Notes under the pieces: generated by a model | The model's database searches: none | Seen by the model: only the letters and a program-made list of their open reading frames with translations | Told to the model about the DNA's origin: nothing | Position numbers and translations under genes: made by a program | From: a virus | IMG/VR virus record: IMGVR_UViG_3300027816_000322 | Coordinates: 1 to 28,426 of that record | DNA length: 28,426 nucleotides | Direction: 5' to 3' (one strand) | Shown: positions 5,803 to 12,596 of the stretch, one piece after another | Layout: each line of letters begins with the position of its first letter | Position numbering within the stretch: position 1 is the stretch's first letter

Positions 5803-5840
5803 GCCGATGTCCTAATCAAAGCACTAAACGAATCACAACC
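5803..5840 (+). repeat. Direct repeat, right copy (remnant of the 83-aa gene's 3' end)
   Basis: This is the right copy of the repeat described at 5513-5550. It is non-coding here; it ends in the same CAACC followed by TAA or nearly so, as the original gene end does, and leads directly to the ssb gene 42 bases later. Confidence 0.85.
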
Positions 5841-5881
5841 ATAACTCTTAACGGCACCGGCTCCCGATACCCGGCCTTGAC

Positions 5882-6166
5882 ATGAGTACATTTTACAACG
5901 GCAGTATTTGCCTAAGCGACATCCCAAAGGAAAAAATAACCGAAGGGAAAAACGGAAAGAAGTATCTGAACATTACCCTATGGGTAAATGACACACCCGA
6001 TCAGTACGGCAACATTGGCAGCGTACAGGTTTCTCAAACGAAAGACCAAAGGGAAGCAGGGGAAAAGAAGCAGTACATCGGGAACTTTAAGCAGCCGAAT
6101 GCAGCAAGTACACCAACACCCACTGCAACGGCATCAACACCAGTACTTGAAGACCTCCCATTCTAA
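5882..6166 (+). CDS. ssb: Single-stranded DNA-binding protein
   Basis: A 94-aa protein with a short OB-fold-like core (SICLSDIPKEKI...KKYLNITLWVND; SVQVSQTKDQREAGEK) and a flexible, T/A/P-rich linker (around residues 74-88) ending in EDLPF. The acidic C-terminal tip ending DLPF is the hallmark of SSB proteins, which use it to dock partner proteins such as recombinases, nucleases and primases. It is shorter than cellular SSB (about 110-180 aa), which is usual for phage forms. It protects single strands made during phage replication. A strong hairpin terminator follows within 7 bases, separating it from the downstream nuclease and primase genes. Confidence 0.8.
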   Translation: MSTFYNGSICLSDIPKEKITEGKNGKKYLNITLWVNDTPDQYGNIGSVQVSQTKDQREAGEKKQYIGNFKQPNAASTPTPTATASTPVLEDLPF

Positions 6167-6172
6167 ACCAAC

Positions 6173-6202
6173 GGGGGAGGATAGCAACTCCCCCTTAATT
6201 TT
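6173..6202 (+). terminator. Intrinsic terminator (attenuator) after ssb
   Basis: GGGGGAG (6173-6179), an 8-base loop and CTCCCCC (6188-6194) form a perfect 7-bp stem followed by TTAATTTT. Since the same-strand genes continue 6 bases later with no clear new promoter, it probably acts as a partial terminator. The same stem occurs after the capsid gene (20695-20719). Confidence 0.8.
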
Positions 6203-6207
6203 ACACC

Positions 6208-6399
6208 ATGACCATCCACCAATACATCGAAAGAAAATACTTCCGGCTTAACACCACCGCCAAACTAGAGAAAGGCAAAATGTACCGCCTTGTTAATGGC
6301 CGATGGATGCCAGAACGTGAATTTGAGCGCATCTTCCCACTACCTTTGAAAGTGGGGATGAAACCGAATCCGGATAGCAGAAAGACATACTTATTATGA
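6208..6399 (+). CDS. Hypothetical basic protein (63 aa)
   Basis: Not recognised. A 63-aa basic protein (MTIHQYIERKYFRLNTTAKL; MYRLVNGRWMPEREFERIFP). It lies between the terminator after ssb and the nuclease gene, and its stop overlaps the ATG of that gene (ATGA), so the two are translationally coupled. The regular position in a replication operon suggests a helper for the nuclease or SSB, but no motif supports this. Confidence 0.62.
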   Translation: MTIHQYIERKYFRLNTTAKLEKGKMYRLVNGRWMPEREFERIFPLPLKVGMKPNPDSRKTYLL

Positions 6400-6821
6400 A
6401 ACACTACCCCGAATGGCGGCTACGATATAACACCGCCCATTATAACTACACCCTGCAACGCACACCCAATGTTATCCGGGATGGGTTCTACACCGGGCCG
6501 ACACTACCGAAAGTAGCAACGGCAAATGGACTGACACAATTCATCTGCAACTTCATTAACTGGTCAGGATTCAGGGCAACCCGTATTAATACAATGGGCC
6601 GAATGGTAGGCGGCCGATGGATACACTCTACAACTCGCAAAGGGTCAGCCGACATTAGCAGCACCATTAAAGGCCGTTCAGTGATGTGGGAGGTGAAGGT
6701 AGGCCGTGACCGCCCCCGCCCCGAACAACTTGCAGAACAAGCCAAAGAACGGGCAGCAGGTGGGATGTATGAATTTATATCTACACCGGAGCAGTTCTTT
6801 GCTATCTTTGACACCCTATAA
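6396..6821 (+). CDS. VRR-NUC-like nuclease
   Basis: A 141-aa protein whose C-terminal part has the PD-(D/E)xK arrangement of VRR-NUC nucleases: KGSADISSTIKGRSVMWEVK, with D (in GSAD) and E-x-K (in WEVK) as the catalytic set, followed by a helical region DRPRPEQLAEQAKERAAGG. The upstream ARG-rich FRATRINTMGR segment fits DNA contact. Stand-alone phage VRR-NUC proteins are thought to cut branched DNA such as Holliday junctions. The position between ssb and primase fits a role in resolving replication or recombination intermediates. The last bases do not overlap the primase start at 6835. Confidence 0.72.
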   Translation: MKHYPEWRLRYNTAHYNYTLQRTPNVIRDGFYTGPTLPKVATANGLTQFICNFINWSGFRATRINTMGRMVGGRWIHSTTRKGSADISSTIKGRSVMWEVKVGRDRPRPEQLAEQAKERAAGGMYEFISTPEQFFAIFDTL

Positions 6822-6834
6822 ACCAAAACCCCAA

Positions 6835-9042
6835 ATGCACGAATACCACGATTACCGAGAACTCGGCCTCACGGTCATCCCTATACAATGGGATAGCACA
6901 AACAAACAACCCGTATCACACCGTAATTGGAGCAACCCCGATGATCTACAACTCCGCCCGGATGATAACGGCATAATGATAAAGACGGGCAACGGTTACG
7001 GATGTTTAGACTTTGACCTAAAGAACACGAAGGACAAAGAAATATTCAACAAATGGATGGGTATAATCAGCAATGAAGCACCAGATATACTCAATAACCT
7101 ATTTATAGAGCAAACGAGGAACAAAGGGTATCACGTTTGGATGAAGTACGGCAACCTCCCAACAAAGACCGCACTTGCAGAATCACCCGAAGGAAGCGAA
7201 GTCATTGCCCTGTACTCCAATGGCCCGGTAGTTTATACCTACCCCACACCAGGTTATACCGAATGGCACCAGTCAATGGCCGATGTAGAGGAACTAAATG
7301 AGGCGCAATTCAACTACCTGATAGAAGTTTCACAATACTTTAACGAATATCAGCCAAAGTATGACCCTAATAAGAAAGCGGTAAGCTATCCAGAGGGGTA
7401 TGAGCAGCAATTGAGCCAGTATGATTCGCAAATATCCGATGATGATTTTGATGCCATACTGCACGAAATAGGGCTATTCCCGGTAGATACATACCGTTAC
7501 TCAAAGAAGGACAAATTCACCGCCTACAGGCGCAAGGGAAGTGAATCGGCCGGCATATCTGCTAAAGTCTATTATCAGTCCAGGAGGGTTATGATATTTA
7601 GCGCATCATTGCACACCTTTCCGAATTGGCACAATAGGCACGAATACCCGGTATGGTCACTGCCACCATCATTTATTCTGTTCTACCATTTGAACCGGGA
7701 TTGGAAAGCAGTACTCAAACGCATAGGCATTGAAGATGCAGCCAACGGCTATCCTACGGGTATTTTTCCACAGAGTGTTGAAAAATCAATACATGAGGTG
7801 GCAAGAGAAAAATCACTACACCCCGAATTTTTGGCAACTGCTGGACTATACACCATCGCATCCCTTGCCGGCAACTGCTATACTTCCGACCTACCGGATG
7901 AAACAAAAAACATCATTTTTGCCATAATGATTGCCCCGGTATCGGTAGGTAAAACTCCGGCATTCAAAACAATGTGCGAAAACCCACTAAAGGACCTGAT
8001 GGCAAGGGAGGATAAAGAATACGAAGCCGAAGTACAGGAATGGGCACGGGAACGGGCCGAAGCCAATGCCAACAAGCAGCCATTTAATAAAGCACATCCC
8101 AAGCGATTCATCCCCTTTGCCGTTGATGGTACCACAGAGGGCTATATTGGGCTAATGCAGGACCAATCTGCAGGGATGGGAATATATCACGATGAAGCGG
8201 AAACCATCCTAAATGCTGGGGCGCATAAGGCTAATAACGATGCAATTTCCTTTTTCACCCAAGCATTCAGCGGTGGCCGCTACACTCAAATCAGAGCTGA
8301 CCGGACAAAGGAAAGGGTGGTGAAATCGCTGAATATGTCGCTGCTAATGGGTACGCAACCATCCCGGCTAAAAAACCTATTCGGAGCAGATCGTATCCAA
8401 TCGGGGTTTGCATCCCGTTTCCTGCTAGTACAGTCCGACTATCTTAAACTAAAAGAAGATGTATCCCCGTTCACGGAAACCCGGCAAATGTGCCAGGAGT
8501 GGAAGGACCTACTTTTTGAACTATACAAACGCAACAAGCTATACTGCAAAGGAGATACCCCACAAATCAAAATAGTAATCACAGAACAGGCGGTACCCGT
8601 TTTAGAGAAGTATTACCGTCAGCAGCGAATTGATGCCAATAAAAGGCACGAAAACAAGGCAGAGGACTATGTTATGGGTACCGAAGCAAAGATGTCAGCT
8701 TATTACTTTCGATTCTGCCATTTGATTGCAATCGCTCACAACACCATGTGTCCGATAATTACTGCCGAAGTTGCTGAACTTGCATGGAAGTTATACCGTT
8801 GGTACGCTGAATCAACGGTCAATATCCTTGCAGGAATTTATACGGAAAATGAATCAGGGCTGCCGGCTGACTTACGGCTACTTATGGATAATCTTCCGGC
8901 TAAATTCACCACAAAGGAAGCCGAAGCACTTTGCATCCGGCTCAATATTCGGCCCAAACGATTCATTGATTCCATGCGCAGACATGACTTTGCCAGGCAC
9001 TTCAAACGTATCGCACACGGTCAGTATGAGAAACTGATATAA
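6835..9042 (+). CDS. Primase-polymerase with DUF3987 helicase-like ATPase domain
   Basis: I chose the ATG at 6835 (MHEYHDYRELGLTVIPIQW): it is the usual start of primpol proteins and follows the nuclease stop; an earlier frame from 6706 would run through the nuclease gene. Residues 1-175 form the bifunctional primase/polymerase domain: GIMIKTGNGYGCLDFDLK carries the catalytic DFD (59-61) and RNKGYHVWMK the later active-site residues. Residues ~300-600 match the DUF3987 family, with a P-loop-like APVSVGKTPAF (about 367-377) and acidic YHDEAETIL (about 451-459). This 735-aa protein is probably the main phage priming and helicase enzyme at the fork. Confidence 0.86.
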   Translation: MHEYHDYRELGLTVIPIQWDSTNKQPVSHRNWSNPDDLQLRPDDNGIMIKTGNGYGCLDFDLKNTKDKEIFNKWMGIISNEAPDILNNLFIEQTRNKGYHVWMKYGNLPTKTALAESPEGSEVIALYSNGPVVYTYPTPGYTEWHQSMADVEELNEAQFNYLIEVSQYFNEYQPKYDPNKKAVSYPEGYEQQLSQYDSQISDDDFDAILHEIGLFPVDTYRYSKKDKFTAYRRKGSESAGISAKVYYQSRRVMIFSASLHTFPNWHNRHEYPVWSLPPSFILFYHLNRDWKAVLKRIGIEDAANGYPTGIFPQSVEKSIHEVAREKSLHPEFLATAGLYTIASLAGNCYTSDLPDETKNIIFAIMIAPVSVGKTPAFKTMCENPLKDLMAREDKEYEAEVQEWARERAEANANKQPFNKAHPKRFIPFAVDGTTEGYIGLMQDQSAGMGIYHDEAETILNAGAHKANNDAISFFTQAFSGGRYTQIRADRTKERVVKSLNMSLLMGTQPSRLKNLFGADRIQSGFASRFLLVQSDYLKLKEDVSPFTETRQMCQEWKDLLFELYKRNKLYCKGDTPQIKIVITEQAVPVLEKYYRQQRIDANKRHENKAEDYVMGTEAKMSAYYFRFCHLIAIAHNTMCPIITAEVAELAWKLYRWYAESTVNILAGIYTENESGLPADLRLLMDNLPAKFTTKEAEALCIRLNIRPKRFIDSMRRHDFARHFKRIAHGQYEKLI

Positions 9043-9043
9043 T

Positions 9044-9766
9044 ATGACAAACGTATTTAATTTTAGCGGAGGTAAGACAAGTGCATACATGGTGCTGCAC
9101 TATTGGAAACCAGGTGATTTAGTGATATTCACCGATACTGGTAGAGAGCATCAGAAAACGTATAAATTCATACATGACTTTGAAGCATTTGAAAATATAT
9201 CAGTAATCAAAATAACTTACAAAGATTCGGAAACTCCATTTGATACACTACTTGAAACCAAGAAACATAAAGTTATACCTAACAGGGTTAAAAGATTCTG
9301 CACCAATGAGTTAAAGATAAAAACCTGTAAGAGATATCTACGCTCAATCGGAATAAGAAAGTTTAACAATTTTATAGGATTTAGGGCAGATGAGCCATTA
9401 AGAGTTAATCGCAGAAAACAAAAGTTTGTCAATGTCATTGATAAATTTCCTCTATACGATGACGGCATAACAAAGCCAATGATTAACGCATATTGGGCCA
9501 ATAAGCCGTATAATTTGGAGATACCTTCAATACTTGGAAATTGTACATTGTGTTTTATGAAAGGTAAAAATGCTATCATTAACATTCTTGCGACATACCC
9601 AGAATTAGCAGAGCCGTGGATAAAAGATGAGGAAAGGTCAAATAAACATACATACTTCGATGACGTTTCTATAAAACAACTCCTATCCATCGCCCAAAAT
9701 AACCTATTCAAAGACATAGATCTTAACAATGTTACACCTGCGTTTGACTGCGCTTGCACAACGTAA
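9044..9766 (+). CDS. PAPS reductase-like (PP-loop) protein
   Basis: A 240-aa adenine-nucleotide alpha-hydrolase-like protein. The PP-loop FSGGKTSAY (residues 7-15) binds ATP or a nucleotide sulfur donor; RFCTNELKIK (C86), GFRADEP and NCTLCFMKGK (C167, C170) follow, and the protein ends FDCACTT (C236, C238). Five cysteines in these positions could hold an iron-sulfur cluster, as in TtcA- and DndC-type proteins of this superfamily. Phage members are widespread, and their role (sulfur chemistry on DNA or tRNA, or sulfate metabolism) is not settled. The gene is more A/T-rich than the primase gene before it, suggesting separate origin. It is the last gene before a strong terminator. Confidence 0.78.
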   Translation: MTNVFNFSGGKTSAYMVLHYWKPGDLVIFTDTGREHQKTYKFIHDFEAFENISVIKITYKDSETPFDTLLETKKHKVIPNRVKRFCTNELKIKTCKRYLRSIGIRKFNNFIGFRADEPLRVNRRKQKFVNVIDKFPLYDDGITKPMINAYWANKPYNLEIPSILGNCTLCFMKGKNAIINILATYPELAEPWIKDEERSNKHTYFDDVSIKQLLSIAQNNLFKDIDLNNVTPAFDCACTT

Positions 9767-9793
9767 CAACAATTTTCGATAGACAAATCCGAC

Positions 9794-9823
9794 CCCCGGT
9801 GTTTCTACACTGGGGTTTTTTTT
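9794..9823 (+). terminator. Strong intrinsic terminator ending the replication operon
   Basis: CCCCGGTG (9794-9801), loop TTTCTA and CACTGGGG (9808-9815) form an 8-bp stem with one G-T pair, followed directly by eight Ts (9816-9823). It closes the 3943-9766 operon and insulates the repeat region and late promoter downstream. Confidence 0.93.
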
Positions 9824-9835
9824 GCCAGGCCAGGT

Positions 9836-10097
9836 GCAATTATGCTGCAATAATTGCGTCAAAATTGCGATAATTGCAGCGAGTGCAATTTTGTAACCTA
9901 TTGATATTCATAGCGTAACTGCCAATAATTGCATAATTGCGCAATTTTCTAAGATAATAATAATAATATCTCTTTATATTTTAAGGCTAATATAGGAATA
10001 GGGGGAATGCAATTTTACTGCAATTTTGCAATTTTCCCTGATAATCAATGAGTTACGTGCAATTTTGGTGCAATTTTATGCAATTTTGTGCAATTTT
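9836..10097 (+). repeat. Iteron-like cluster: 16 GCAATT-core repeats, possible origin or late operator
   Basis: This fills most of the 382-bp gap between genes (9767-10148). The core GCAATT(TT) starts at 9836, 9847 (as GCAATA), 9885, 9941, 10009, 10020, 10028, 10059, 10070, 10080 and 10090; its complement AATTGC starts at 9852, 9863, 9872, 9927 and 9935. Two copies meet head to head as inverted repeats (9847-9857 and 9935-9946). The last four are spaced 10-11 bp, one helical turn. An A/T-only block (9956-9983, TAATAATAAT-like) lies in the middle and could melt easily. Iterons plus an A/T-rich block fit a replication origin; the overlap of the last copies with a promoter fits a late-gene operator. 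The protein that binds is not known. Confidence 0.75.
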
Positions 10098-10127
10098 GGT
10101 ATTTTGGATGGGATGTCGGTAACTTTG
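10095..10127 (+). promoter_or_regulatory. Candidate late promoter
   Basis: TTTG (10095-10098), which is the end of the last GCAATTTT repeat, is followed after 21 bases by TAACTTTG (10120-10127), an exact TAnnTTTG match. The first late gene starts at 10149, so the leader is about 15 bases. The overlap with the repeat suggests that whatever binds the repeats also controls the late operon. Confidence 0.6.
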
Positions 10128-10148
10128 TAAACAACAAGTAACTACAAC

Positions 10149-10427
10149 GTGCCGAAGAAAGGACAAACAAATAACCCGAATGGCAGACCGAAGGGGTCAC
10201 CTAACAAGGCCACAAAGACGGTAAGGGAGCATTTCGCCCATGCTTTCAACCTGCTGCAAGAATCGGACACGGCTAACCTGCACCAATGGGCGCAATCCAA
10301 CCCCACCGAATTCTACCGCCTTGCTTCCAAACTTATACCGATGCAGGTGAGCAATGACCCGGAGAATCCGATGCCAAGCGTTATCATCCAAATCATTCCG
10401 GACCCGGATTGTAAACCGATTGAATGA
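10149..10427 (+). CDS. Putative small terminase / DUF5681-like DNA-binding protein
   Basis: A GTG start gives a 92-aa basic protein beginning MPKKGQTNNPNGRPKGSPNK, the N-x-x-GRPKGSPNK pattern found in phage proteins of the DUF5681 type that often sit near terminase genes. The basic loop fits DNA contact, and the following helix (TVREHFAHAFNLLQESDTAN) fits the helical core of a small terminase. As the first gene of the packaging and structural operon it is the best candidate for DNA recognition in packaging, although the large subunit lies 4 kb further on. The assignment is by position and N-terminal pattern only. Confidence 0.5.
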   Translation: MPKKGQTNNPNGRPKGSPNKATKTVREHFAHAFNLLQESDTANLHQWAQSNPTEFYRLASKLIPMQVSNDPENPMPSVIIQIIPDPDCKPIE

Positions 10428-10460
10428 TATTTCGGACATTAACCGACACAACCCAACCCA

Positions 10461-11222
10461 ATGAATGAAAAGCAATGCACAGTATGTGAAAAACTATGTT
10501 GCAGGTTAAAGATGGATTTCACAAAATCTTTTTGTTACTTTTGTGAACACAAAGCCAACCCCTTGCAAATTCATTACAACTTTGCCACACGCAGCCGGCC
10601 GCATAAGATGGCTGCTGCAATAGCCACCATCAAAGCATATTCCCACAAATCGGACTGGACTATTGGTCTAGTCATTGACGATGATGATCGGGCTACACTA
10701 GATTCACCCCAACTTATGGATGTTTTGCAGGACAAACGTATCTACGTTGTACCTGGAACAAGTAAAAACAAGATTCACGCAATCAACCGGGGTATGGTAG
10801 ATTGGAAAGGTGATATTGTTGTGAATATGTCGGATGATATGCGCTTCATTGCCCCTGGCTATGACATCGCTATCATTAACGCATTTGGTGGCAACCTTGA
10901 CCAGTTTATTCACTTCCCTGATGGAAGGGTGAATCACCTGCTGCCTACGATGAGCATAATGGGCAGGAACTACTATGACCGTGATGGGTACATCTACCAT
11001 CCGCAATATGAAAACCTGTGGTGCGACAATGAAGCTATGGACGTGGCTAAATTACGTGGGTGCCATAAGTACATCAACCGCCAAATATTCGACCATGTTC
11101 ACCCTGCATGGACGGGCGAGAAACCCGATGCCCTGTTAGAGAAAACGCAATCAACATTCCGGGCTGATGAAATAACGTATATCCGTAGAAGTAAGCAAGG
11201 ATTCCCAAAACATAACGTATAA
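10461..11222 (+). CDS. Glycosyltransferase family 2-like protein with N-terminal Cys-rich extension
   Basis: From about residue 35 the protein is a GT-A-type glycosyltransferase: IHYNFATRSRPHKMAAAI starts it, IGLVIDDDDRATL carries an acidic metal/sugar-nucleotide site, and NRGMVDWKGDIVVNMSDDMR carries the second acidic DD. The first 30 residues are instead C-rich (CTVCEKLCC ... FCYFCEH), like a zinc ribbon. An alternative start, TTG at 10562, would remove this part; a promoter-like TACTTTTG (10536-10543) lies inside it. The enzyme probably transfers a sugar from a nucleotide sugar; acceptor unknown. It starts the decoration-gene cluster ahead of the terminase. Confidence 0.72.
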   Translation: MNEKQCTVCEKLCCRLKMDFTKSFCYFCEHKANPLQIHYNFATRSRPHKMAAAIATIKAYSHKSDWTIGLVIDDDDRATLDSPQLMDVLQDKRIYVVPGTSKNKIHAINRGMVDWKGDIVVNMSDDMRFIAPGYDIAIINAFGGNLDQFIHFPDGRVNHLLPTMSIMGRNYYDRDGYIYHPQYENLWCDNEAMDVAKLRGCHKYINRQIFDHVHPAWTGEKPDALLEKTQSTFRADEITYIRRSKQGFPKHNV

Positions 11223-11264
11223 CAATAAAACCATATTGGTGAGGTCAACGAAATGATATAAGAC

Positions 11265-11498
11265 ATGAAACTATACACAGAAAAAGAAGTAAGAATTGCT
11301 ATTGAATTAGCACAAGAATGCGATTCAAATCCCGGGGGTGGCTATTTTATATATTCTAATCCTAATGGAATAATAGAAATTTTAACCCCAATAGAACTAC
11401 CAAGTGATGATGAGATAGAAGATAGGTCATTATCAGAAGAACAAGAAAAAGGGTTTAGAGATGGTGCCAAATGGGTAAAAGATAAAATATTTCCTTAA
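11265..11498 (+). CDS. Small acidic protein with KLYTE/LTPIELPS module (77 aa)
   Basis: A 77-aa acidic protein beginning MKLYTEKEVRIAIELAQE and containing EILTPIELPSDDE. Both elements recur in the 113-aa protein encoded at 12255-12596, with a 16-bp exact DNA match at the starts (GAAACTATACACAGAA) and near-identical DNA coding TPIELPS. So the two are paralogues made from shared modules. The C-terminus (SEEQEKGFRDGAKWVKDKIF) is helical. The gene is A/T-rich compared with its neighbours, as cargo genes in this window tend to be. The function is unknown. Confidence 0.62.
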   Translation: MKLYTEKEVRIAIELAQECDSNPGGGYFIYSNPNGIIEILTPIELPSDDEIEDRSLSEEQEKGFRDGAKWVKDKIFP

Positions 11499-11513
11499 TC
11501 CAAAACATAACGC

Positions 11514-11711
11514 ATGACACCGAAAGACAAAGCAATAGAGTTGGTAGATAAGTATAGCAAATTTGATTTCAGTACTTTGTCAGTTATCAAACAACGTCAA
11601 TATGCCAAACAATGCGCATTAATCGCAGTTGATGAGATAATATCGTATTCAAGTGAATGGGATGATAGTAATTATTGGGAACAAGTAATAGCCGAAATCG
11701 AAGCCCTATGA
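11514..11711 (+). CDS. Hypothetical helical protein, AKQCALIAVDEI type (65 aa)
   Basis: A 65-aa protein (MTPKDKAIELVDKYSKF; QYAKQCALIAVDEIISYS; NYWEQVIAEIEAL). Short proteins of this form, with the A-K-Q-C-A-L-I-x-V-D-E-I helix and a closing W-x-x-V-x-x-E-I, are frequent between genes in Bacteroidetes phages and prophages, often in several copies; no function is known. Its TGA stop overlaps the ATG of the next gene (ATGA), so translation is coupled. The low G+C supports cargo status. Confidence 0.65.
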   Translation: MTPKDKAIELVDKYSKFDFSTLSVIKQRQYAKQCALIAVDEIISYSSEWDDSNYWEQVIAEIEAL

Positions 11712-12250
11712 CCCTCTCCATCCTAATTTGCACCATCCGTGGCCGTGAAGGTTACCTTTCACAACTGCTGCAATCACTTGCACCGCAAAGAAGGGATGAT
11801 GTAGAGATATTGGTTGAATCGGATGATAGGCAAATGACAACGGGCCGCAAACGTAACATACTGCTGCAACGCAGTACCGGAAAGTACGTTGTGTTCGTGG
11901 ATGATGATGATGCTATTGCTGATACCTATGTGAGCGATATACTCAAAGCAGCAGAAAGTGACCCCGATGTAATCGTATTCAACGGCACTATGACCACCAA
12001 CGGCAAGGATGAACGGAAGTGGTACATTTCGAAGCATTACGGCTATGAAGCCAAGAACGGGGCGTATTACCGCTACCCGAATCACATTGTGCCAATACGT
12101 AGGGATATTGCGATTCAATTCAAGTTCATGGATATTACGGTGGGGGAAGATTATCTTTGGGCAACTGCGATACATACTTCGGGACTGCTCAATACGGAGG
12201 TGAAGATTGACAAGGAACTTTATCATTATCAATTTAGGACTAACAAATAA
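11708..12250 (+). CDS. Glycosyltransferase family 2
   Basis: I chose the ATG at 11708, which overlaps the preceding stop and begins the typical GT2 strand MTLSILICTIRGREGYLSQL; an earlier start at 11675 would overlap the previous gene. The 180-aa protein has EILVESDDRQMTTGRKRN (first acidic site and helix) and STGKYVVFVDDDDAIADTYV, the DxD-type motif that binds the metal and nucleotide sugar. TVGEDYLWATAIHTSG gives the ED motif of the catalytic base region. It is short but contains the full GT-A core. It likely adds a sugar to a phage or host surface component. Confidence 0.83.
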   Translation: MTLSILICTIRGREGYLSQLLQSLAPQRRDDVEILVESDDRQMTTGRKRNILLQRSTGKYVVFVDDDDAIADTYVSDILKAAESDPDVIVFNGTMTTNGKDERKWYISKHYGYEAKNGAYYRYPNHIVPIRRDIAIQFKFMDITVGEDYLWATAIHTSGLLNTEVKIDKELYHYQFRTNK

Positions 12251-12254
12251 ACCT

Positions 12255-12596
12255 ATGGCACAACAGAAACTATACACAGAATTTGAAGTAAAATTTGCTA
12301 TGGACATAGCAAGATGTCAACCTAATTTAACTTTTGATGAAGTTTTAGAACAGCTAACCCCAATCGAACTACCAAGTATGGCACAACAGACAGCAGTAGA
12401 ATGGTTGGAACAAGAAATAAGAAAGTTAAATATAAAAGTTGATGGGGCTGTTCAAGATTCTGCAATTAAAATACTTGAACAAGCCAAACAAATGGAAAGG
12501 GAGCAGATAGAGAATGCGTATTGGGATGGAGGGCAAGATGTACCAACCAACGCAATACGTTGTGAAGAATACTACACCAAAACCTTCGGCAAATGA
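12255..12596 (+). CDS. Chimeric small protein joining KLYTE and MAQQTAV modules (113 aa)
   Basis: I chose the ATG at 12255 (MAQQKLYTEFEVKFAMDIAR), after the glycosyltransferase stop. The protein has module A (KLYTE..V to LTPIELPS), also found at 11265-11498, fused to module B (MAQQTAVEWLEQEIRKL to EQAKQMEREQ), also found in the leftward gene 3071-3388. The junction ELPS-MAQQTAVEW keeps the original start methionine of module B, showing that two genes were joined. The C-terminus (ENAYWDGGQDVPTNAIRC) is a pattern seen in other small phage proteins. Function unknown. The gene is coupled to the following methyltransferase by ATGA. Confidence 0.65.
   Translation: MAQQKLYTEFEVKFAMDIARCQPNLTFDEVLEQLTPIELPSMAQQTAVEWLEQEIRKLNIKVDGAVQDSAIKILEQAKQMEREQIENAYWDGGQDVPTNAIRCEEYYTKTFGK

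Noticed and set aside
6706-6834. N-terminal extension of the primase from 6706
   Set aside because: It would read through the nuclease gene in another frame, and the primpol family begins at about the MHEYHDYRELG start at 6835.
9217-9786. Long antisense frame (189 codons) opposite the PAPS reductase-like gene
   Set aside because: The plus-strand gene has all family motifs; the antisense product shows no recognisable motif and is a by-product of codon bias.
9836-10097. CRISPR-like array
   Set aside because: The repeats are 6-9 bp, occur in both orientations and have irregular gaps; there are no ~30-bp repeats or unique spacers and no cas genes.
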